This document shows positions 56,494-64,000 of a DNA stretch of 64,000 nt, piece after piece. Position numbers and translations under genes: made by a program. The number at the start of each line of letters is the position of its first letter. Positions within the stretch are counted from its first letter, which is position 1. Below the pieces are notes generated by a model. That model was not told the origin of the DNA, did not search any database, and saw only the letters and a list, made by a program, of their open reading frames with translations. This DNA is from Pratylenchus scribneri (taxonomy: Eukaryota > Nematoda > Chromadorea > Rhabditida > Pratylenchidae), in NCBI GenBank assembly GCA_030063045.1, contig JAQSEB010000019.1, positions 186,001 to 250,000 on the forward strand, given 5' to 3'.

Positions 56494-58331
56494 TGGATTT
56501 TAATTGTTCATTTTTATTATAATTATTTAAATTTTTAGGCCAAAAAAATGTGTGATTCGCATTATTTTTTGTATTTGTATCTTTCGGAAGGATATTTTTT
56601 TTTTGTTTCAAGGTAAAATTTGTATTTCATTCCAATTAGATTTGTGTTTACCGGAAAAGATTTATGTTTCTTACTATTGGAAACCATTTTGGTTTTGAAA
56701 TTTTCATATTTTAGAAGATGTGTTTAAGGGAAAATGTATAGGAATGGGATTAAGAATTGAAAGAAAAATGTGAAATTTAAATTGGAGGAGCCAAAAAATG
56801 CTGAAAAAGTCGACAAAACAATTTCAATGCCAACTTTTTCCCTACAAATAATTTAAGTCTTTTTTCTTTGATTAATTTAACTCAATCAACGCTATAAAAT
56901 ATATTTTGAATTGCTAGGCTTAAAATTTAATATTCATAAAATAAAAATTTTATTTAAAAATTTGAAGACCAAATTTGGAGGAGTCAAATGTCGAAGAAAG
57001 TTGACAAAACGACTTCAATAAAAGCCAATTTTTTCCATTGTCATTTGGGGAATTGGATTGTTGGCATTGGGATGGGATTTGGGGAAAAGTTTGAAGTTTA
57101 GGGAGAAGGAAGGCCAAATATTTGGCAAATATTTGAAGGGAAAATGTTTGGAAATTGGATTATTGGGATTGGGTTGTTGGGATTAAGATTGGGATGGAAT
57201 TAAGAAAATTGAAAAAAAATGTGAAGACCACAGATTGAGTGCTAAACTTCTGCTGCAAAATCTCGAATTTTTTCCCTTGCCTAATTTACTCTAATCTTTC
57301 CATTCAACTCGAAATAATCTGCCGAAAAAATGTCATTGTATTTTTTGTATATTTAAGGGGAAAGAGGGCCAAAAATTTTTTACAAATGTTCGAGAGAAAA
57401 TGTATGGGAAATGGTGTTGGAAATTGGGAATTGAAGAAAAAGGACAATGGAATGCCAAATTCCCGAAAGAGTAGCAAGAAAACTTCAACAAAAAAAACAT
57501 GCAAAATTTCGACTTTTGTCCTTCCCTAATTTACTTCAAACTTCCCATTCAACTCGAAATAATTTGCCGAAAAATGCCATTGTATTTTTTTGGATACTTA
57601 GGTGGAAGAGAGCAAATATTTATGCAAATGTTTGAGAGAAAATGTTTGGAAATTGGAATGTTTGGATTGGGAATTGAAGGAAATTTGAAGGCAAATGGAA
57701 TGGCAAACGTCGGAGTGTCCCCAAAACAACTTCTGAGATTATCTAATCCATTCATCCAATCAATTATTCATTCTTTTCGAATTTTGGCACAAATTTTCGG
57801 GGCAAAATGTATAGGAAATGGATTTTTGGGATTGGGAGAGGAAATTGGTTTAAGAAATTGCCAAACGTCAAAGGTTGGAGAAAGAATGGTTTAATCAATG
57901 TTGGGAATGGGGATGGGATTAGGGCGAAAGGGAAATTGAAGTCCAATAGGAGAGCCAAACGTCGGAAAAGTACACAAAACCATGTACAAAAAATGGCAAC
58001 TTTTTTCCCTTTGATTAATTCCCCACCTCCTTCCCTCCTTCTCCACCCTCCCCATTTAAATCAATAATTTGCACAATAATTGATGCTCGTTGTATTTATT
58101 CAACATTTAAGAAAAGTGGATCCCGGACGCGCGCGTCAGGTGCAAAATTGAAATTACAACACAATGTGATATTTGGGAACTACTCAAAATTTACGACACA
58201 ATGTGTTATTTTTGGAACTACGGGGGAACTAAACATTTTGACTAAGTTGAGGGGGAAAGGAGACTAAACCGAAAAAGGGCACCCCGGGTCACAAGGGATC
58301 ATTGTCATCATCAAATCATCCAGTCATTTCA
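56494..58331. repeat. Degenerate long tandem repeat region
   Basis: Units of roughly 200-300 bases, about six copies, each with a word like GAGCCAAACGTCGGAAAAGT then ACAAAAC..CTTCAA, followed by TTTTTCCCTT..CTAATTTA and GAAAATGTTTGGAAATTGGA (for example at 55845, 56789, 56985, 57454, 57705, 57953). Frames in it are not conserved between units, so it is not coding. 58115-58331 is the 3' flank of vitellogenin shared with 56015-56180. Confidence 0.6.
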
Positions 58332-58337
58332 TTTATT
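58332..58337 (-). promoter_or_regulatory. Vitellogenin polyadenylation signal
   Basis: AATAAA on the minus strand about 28 bases after the vitellogenin stop codon (58366-58368). Confidence 0.6.
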
Positions 58338-58365
58338 TCGGGCATTCTTCATTCATGCATTCAAT

Positions 58366-61300
58366 TCAAGCCCGTCGACATGCCCGTGGCTGTTTGGTTG
58401 GCAAAACCATGCTGTGGCCATGGGATTGCACATTCAGCACACGTTGGCCCTGGCGGTATTGGCGGAGAAGACGGCGAGCCTCTGAGCCGGAACGGTTCAT
58501 GCAAATGTAGGACACATTTTTGGTTTCGCCTTCGGCATTGTCCTCATCATCGTCTTCTTGTTGGCTGCTTGATGAACTGCTGCTGCCAAAGTCGCTGGTG
58601 GTTCGGTCCGATGGCACGGTGCCGCGGGGGCATTGCTTCAGTGGCTCTTTGGAGAAGCAGATGTCGTGGTTCATTTCAACCAGCATGGTCTTCTTGACTG
58701 GAGCTGAAAATTTTGGGATGGAAATTTGCATTGAAAATGTTTGGGTGGGAGGGTGGACCAAGTTAGCGTTAGTTAAATTGACTCATAAAGGACTGAGCCA
58801 ATTGTAATAATTTTTTTAACATAATAAAGAACAGACATTTGGCTATCGATTGAAATTAATTCTAATCAAATTGATTTAAAATTTATAAAGTTATGCTAAA
58901 AAATCAATTAAAATTCGCCAATCAATTTAAAGGTTATTTTTAATGATTTCTAGTCACAACCCAATCAATTTCGAACCAATATAATTAAAATCAATTTTAA
59001 TGAAAAGCTAAAAGTCTGCTCTTTAATTTATTACTAAAATTATCAAAATTGGTTCTAATAAGTAATTATAAACGGGCCCAAATTGGGCTATTATCTCATA
59101 ATAATGTGAAAAAAAGACAAAACTTACAAATCTTTTTGCCTTGTTTGCGTCCATTGTTTTGGTCTTTGCCATTCTTTTGTTGATTGGTGAATGAATTGCA
59201 ATTGTCATCATTCTCATCACAGCCATAGTCATTGTTGTTGTTTCCATTTCGGCGTTCATCCCATTGGAAATTGCCGTCGAAATTCTCCAATTCCCATTCC
59301 TCATCTTCATCATCAATGACATTGATATTCTCGTAACGGCATTGTTCCTCACAATATACACCACATGCGCACTGTTTTATTATTCGTTTCATTCTTTCAG
59401 GAATCACAAATTGTTTTAAAATAAGTCCGACAAATACGCCACAGCGTTGACAACAAAAGGGCATTTCATGTGGAGGGACCGAAATGTTGGTTTGTATGAT
59501 TGGATCAATGACCATTGTGGCGAGGATCTTTGTTTTTGAATTTGAATTGAATTAGATTTGTGTTTCAATTTGGTTATAGATTTGTGTTTTCCGGAAATAA
59601 TTAATTTAAATTTGGTTAGATTTATATTTTCGAGAAAATTTGTGTTTTTTTATTCATATTTATCTCTATTCGATATATGTTTGGCTTATTTTTTTATTTC
59701 AAATTTTAATTCAAATCCAAAATCTGTCCAAAAAATTCCCCACATTTTCTCACATTTCCATTATCCTGGCTGCCTCCAAAATCACAAGTCTGTGAGCAAA
59801 GTTCATTGCAAACGCAATATTTTATTTGTTTTTTCTTTGATGGAGGAATTTTTGGAATCTTATTTAAAACAAAATCCATTATTGTGCCACAGCGCGAACA
59901 GCAGTCAGTTTGACAGACCAAGGGGAAAGGGCGCAGTGAGATGGGCATTTGGATTTGCTGCAGCCGGACCAGCTGGCTGGGTGTTTTGACCGAAATGTTG
60001 GCATGTTTTTGCGTGATTGGGTCGATGGCCATGGTGGCGAGGATCTGTGTTAAGGAAAAAATTGTATTTCATTCTGGTAAAAATTTGTGTTTTATGGGAA
60101 AAAAATATATTTCATTTGGAATAATTTGTATTTCACTCAGGTTAAATTTGTATTTTCCGGAAAGATTAATTTCATTTCAGTTAGATTTGTGAATTAATTT
60201 CATTCCGGTTAGATTTGTGTTTTCTGGAAAGTTTTTTGTTCACAAATCTTAAATTTTTCTTTTATTTATCCTTCCTCTATGTTTCAAATTTAAACCAAAA
60301 ATATGTCCTCAAAAGAATTTTCCCTCCTTTCACCTTTCCATTCTCTTGTCCATTCTGTTGGCGTTGGTTGAATGGGATCAGCTCGGAATTTGTGTTCCAA
60401 TAGTAAGCGGATTTGACCAGCTCCAATGCACGTGCGAATGTATTTTGGGTGGATGGCTTCAGTCCGGAGTATTGTGCCTCCAAATCGAATTTGTTCAAGA
60501 ATGCACTGCGTCGTTTCAGGCGTTGTTGTTCCTGTTGTTGTTGGCGGCTGTTTCCTTGTTGTTGCTGCAATTGTTGCCTCCATGCCGACCGTTGGACCTG
60601 CTCGCCTTGGATCCGAATTTGGATTTTCTGCTTCTGGTCTGCGCCCCATTGGCATTCGGCCTTGCATGCGAATTTGGCATTCTTCTCGGCAATCAATTGG
60701 GCCATTTCCGCAGTTGAGTTCACAGTTTCGGGCATCACCAGTTGGGCTTTGGCCTGCATTGTCCAGCGTTGTTGTTCACTGCCGATTTTGTTGCGTTGGG
60801 CGTCCATTTGCACTTGGCAAACTTGGAGTTTGGCATCGCATTGGGCTTGAACTTCGGCGCTGGCACGGAATTCCTTGGCCCCACCAATGGTCAAAACGGT
60901 TGCCTTCAGCGCATGTTTGAATTGTTTTCGTGGCTGGTAGGTGGTCAAGAAATTTTGGAGCTTTTGGCCTCGTTGGTTGTTATCCTCTTGTTGGTAGTCC
61001 TGGAATTGGAAAATTAAAATTGAATCGTTTTTATAATGGCCAATATGGCCAAAATCTCAGTCAGTAATTTTTTGAGTTATTAATTAAATTTTCGTAACAT
61101 TGAATTAAGCTCTTTTTGAGAGCATTTTAATATCAGAATGATTTATTAAATAAATGGCCAAAATGGTTAAGGCCTAAAATATGAAAAATGATTGATTTTG
61201 GCCTATTTTGACACTTTTTGATTAAAACTTTTTGTGCAATTTTCAATTAAATCCAAATTAATTCTTTCTAATTAATTCATCCGAAATCTACATTATAAAA

Positions 61301-63684
61301 TGACATAAAAATTGCTAAATTTTAAAGCTAATATTCACTTGAAAATTGAATTCAACCAATCACCCAAATTCCCTCCTTTCTCACCTCATAGTCGTTCTCA
61401 TCGGAATCAGCTTGCTCAAATTTGTTGGCATAAAAGTCATGGAGGCTTTGGCTCATTTCTCGGTGTTGGTTCTGGTTGCCAGGCTGGAAATGTTCGCCAT
61501 TGAGCCGGAAGACAACTTCTTGCGGGCTGCTTTGGGTGGTCTTGCAGGTCACATGGATCGCGTTCTCGGTGGCCATCAACATTTGCGTGAATTCGGGGAA
61601 GCTGGATGGCTGAGAGGGCCAATGGTAGTGGGCTAAAAGGGGAAGATTTGAATATTATTGAAAGGAAAATTTATTATTTTGAGAGTTTGAAAGGAAATAG
61701 GGCATTTAAAAGCCCTAAATTAACAATTAAATCAACAAATTGGTACCCACCTTGAACATGCAGTGGAATGCCGAAAATTTGTTGGCCCACAACGGTGTTC
61801 TTCTCGTGTTGTTGGCGGTTGAGTTTTGGATTTTGGATTGCCCGGACATGTCTTGGTTCAATCACCAATCCGCTGGATTGTTGGACCTCGCCGCAGTAGC
61901 ACACTGGCAGGGAATGGGCTCCGAACAATTTGGTATTTCCTTCTGGCACTTTCACTTTGGCTTGAAGTCCGTGTTGTTTGTCGTTGGAGAGTTCAGCGTT
62001 TAGTGGAATGTTGGCCTCAACGGAGCGGATTGACTCAACGCCGGAGACAAAGAATGGAGTCCATGCTTCCTGAAAAGAGAAATTTTTGGAATGTTTTTGG
62101 CCAAATTTAAACCAAAGTCTAAAGTGACCAAATGGCCTCCTAGTTTGATTTGGCCAAATAGCCTCTTAGCTTAATGTGGCCAAAAGATTTCCTAGTTTAA
62201 GATGGCCAAATGACATTTTAGGCCAAATTCCACCCCTTTACCCTTCCCCCATAACCCCACAATTTGCTTACCATTTTCTGGATGTGGACACCATTGACCA
62301 TCGGTCGAGCCTCGATTTTGACCTTAAACGCATTTGATCCGCTGCCACTTTCTGCTCGCTCAATTTTGGCCGTTCCTTGAATCGTTGCCAGCACTGGAAC
62401 AGTGTTCGTCATCCGGAGTGGAATGCCCAATGCCATCGGGATAACCGCCTCTTTCTCCAACAAACTAATGGCCAATGTCGACCGAATTTGCTGACCGTCT
62501 TGGACGAATTGGAAGATGCGAGCCAGGCTTGGTTTTTGGCCACTCTTCAGCGAGTCCAACACTGCTTGGATTGGTGCGCCCATTTGTTCGGGTCCGGCTT
62601 GTTCATCCAGGGCAATGCATGCCGTGTCCACGTCCGAAATGCGCAAGCAGGCCATGGCGAATGGCTGCTGGCCTTGTTGTTGATTTTGGGCAGATGATGT
62701 TGGGTAAGAGCGTCGGCTTTTGATGCCCAATGCGGTGTAGATGTTCCGGAGGGATTGACGGCTGTTCTCGTTGTATTCGGTGGCGTCCGAGGAGGATTCA
62801 TCATCGGATGAACGGCGTTGGCCTCGGGTCTTTTTGGTGGAGAAAGCGCCGAATTGGTAGCCGGCTTGTTCATACCTGTGAAATTTTGGATAAAATTGAA
62901 GAACGAAAAATTACCAAAAATGCTCTGGCTTTATCCAAAATAAAAAGCCGAATTTACCGAAAAGCTTAACCTGAGATCCATTTGGACTTACGAAATTGAC
63001 AAAATTTCCTAAACCAAAATGGCCAAAATCTCTGAGAGCTTAATCCGAAATGGTCAAAAGATTACTTTAAATTATGAGGCTTAGTTAGTCTTAATTCCTG
63101 AGTGGCCAAAAAATTCCAGGAGACTTATCCAATGTGGCCAAAATTTCTGACTGACAATGAGTAAGATTTTAATTCAAAAGATCAAAATGACTGGAGGCTT
63201 AACTCAAAATCTGTGGGGGTTTATTCCAAAATGCCAAAGGCATAATTAAAATTTACCAAAATCAATGGGGGCTTACATAAATTATAAATGGAAATAGTCA
63301 AAGAATTTGACGATGAGGTCTAATCCAAAATAAAAAAAAAGTCAAGGAATTCCCAGAGGCCCGAAAAGTAATCTGCTGGAATGGACATTGGAGCTAATAT
63401 TAATTCCTCAAAATAAATACTAATTAACTGACCATTGTTCCGCATCCTGTTGCATCATGTACACTTTCAAATCGTTGATGTGGAATTGGTCGTTGAGCAC
63501 CGAGTCAATTTGAGCGTGTGCATAGGCTGGCAGGGAGGATCGTTGCGAGATGGTGGTGGCCAAACTGATAAACAATCCTTCTTGTTGTTGTTTTGAGCAA
63601 GTTGGAATTTCCCATTTTCCGCTGGCACGCAATTGTTGTTCATCGACGTTGGCCAGTTTCAATGCGTTTTTGGCATGTTTGGAG
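58366..63684 (-). CDS. vit: Vitellogenin, 5' part outside window
   Basis: Exons read leftward: 63684-63433, 62875-62272, 62069-61751, 61632-61385, 60999-60334, 60044-59754, 59527-59128, 58703-58366; all phases agree; about 1040 residues, lacking the N-terminal lipid-transport part. Yolk lipoprotein, made in the intestine and taken up by oocytes. Support: KVYMMQQDAEQWYEQAG region, FQFVQDGQQIRSTLAIS, LPVCYCGEVQQSSG, KEFRASAEVQAQCDAKL, CKAECQWGADQKQK, and the C-terminal block NHDICFSKEPLKQCPRG ... YICMNRSGSEARRLLRQ, which match nematode vitellogenins. Codons are GC-richer and Gln-rich compared with neighbours, as expected of a highly expressed gene. Exons 6 and 7 both start ILATM[A/V]IDPI and carry a CCxRCG...CxCxxxC module: a tandem exon duplication. 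No von Willebrand D domain is visible where it normally precedes the C-terminal block, and introns there are too short to hide one. Confidence 0.93.
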
Positions 63685-64000
63685 CTGAAAAATTATGGGA
63701 GGTTATTTCAAAATGTTTTTTCTTGGCATTGGTATTTCTAATTTTGACAAAAAAAGTTGAACATTTTTGCTAAAAATTGAAAATTTAAAAAATGGCTTTG
63801 GCATTGGAATTTCCGATAGAGATTATGCCATTCTTTTGACTATATCTCGACGAAGCAAATGCCAATTTGGAAAAATTTTATACAATTTGAAAGTCCAAAA
63901 TGTCTTCTACAATTTGGTATTTTCAAATTTGATGAATTTCAAGTTTTACCAAAAGTTACACGACTTTGCGTGTAATAAAGCTACCTATTCTACAAAATGT
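63685..64000. other. Vitellogenin intron, runs off window
   Basis: AT-rich, no exon seen. Expected to be intronic because exon 63433-63684 begins with an acceptor and phase 2 overhang. Confidence 0.6.

Noticed and set aside
58520..58807. Plus-strand frame rich in Ser (opposite vitellogenin)
   Set aside because: Antisense of the vitellogenin terminal exon, whose minus-strand reading has family motifs and fitting splice sites; the same applies to plus-strand frames at 60346-61017, 61346-61636, 61740-62110 and 62377-62969.

Overview
This is a eukaryotic, AT-rich (roughly 30% GC) window with many short introns (about 40-100 bases, GT..AG, poly-pyrimidine TTTTCAG acceptors) and several very long introns swollen by transposons. 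The gene set (vitellogenin of the nematode type, trypsin and papain-like secreted proteases, a Crk/CED-2-like SH2-SH3 adaptor, secreted repeat protein) points to a nematode; a Tylenchina-like AT-rich genome is my best guess, by inference only. No operon, rRNA, CRISPR or bacterial features are present.

Layout: 1.66-3.94 kb, a secreted heptad/WNEIFE-repeat protein (+). 5.0-7.95 kb, an apparently intact hAT transposon with a 10-exon BED-finger transposase, 16-bp terminal inverted repeats and an 8-bp target duplication. 8.6-16.5 kb, a 25-exon divergent NSF-like AAA ATPase (+) whose introns hold a 1.5-kb foldback element and three small inverted-repeat elements. 16.6-19.7 kb, minisatellites and a TIR element carrying a tRNA-like sequence. 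20.9-24.6 kb and 32.7-35.6 kb, two copies of a (single-pass membrane coiled-coil gene + degenerate papain-like cysteine protease) module. 26.4-32.0 kb and 35.9-41.1 kb, two paralogous kelch-type beta-propeller genes (-), again full of MITEs. 42.3-44.6 kb, a broken Crk-like adaptor followed by an orphan SET/post-SET tail. 46.3-48.0 kb, an inverted-repeat-bounded element carrying a FLYWCH-finger gene. 49.7-55.4 kb, a trypsin-like protease (+) with a small hAT-derived element in one intron. 56.3-56.5 kb, the last two exons of a mitochondrial carrier. 58.4-63.7 kb, the 3' two-thirds of a vitellogenin gene (-), running off the right edge; its usual von Willebrand D domain is not visible and two tandemly duplicated Cys-rich exons sit in its place.

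Themes: (1) an exceptional density and diversity of foldback/MITE elements, most inside introns; (2) repeated single-base frame breaks in otherwise well-conserved domains (cysteine proteases, Crk, FLYWCH, trypsin, kelch copy 2), which mean either many young pseudogenes or uncorrected long-read indels; (3) local gene-family duplication (proteases, membrane coiled-coil genes, kelch proteins). Exon models were built by eye from splice sites and reading phase; no similarity search was possible.
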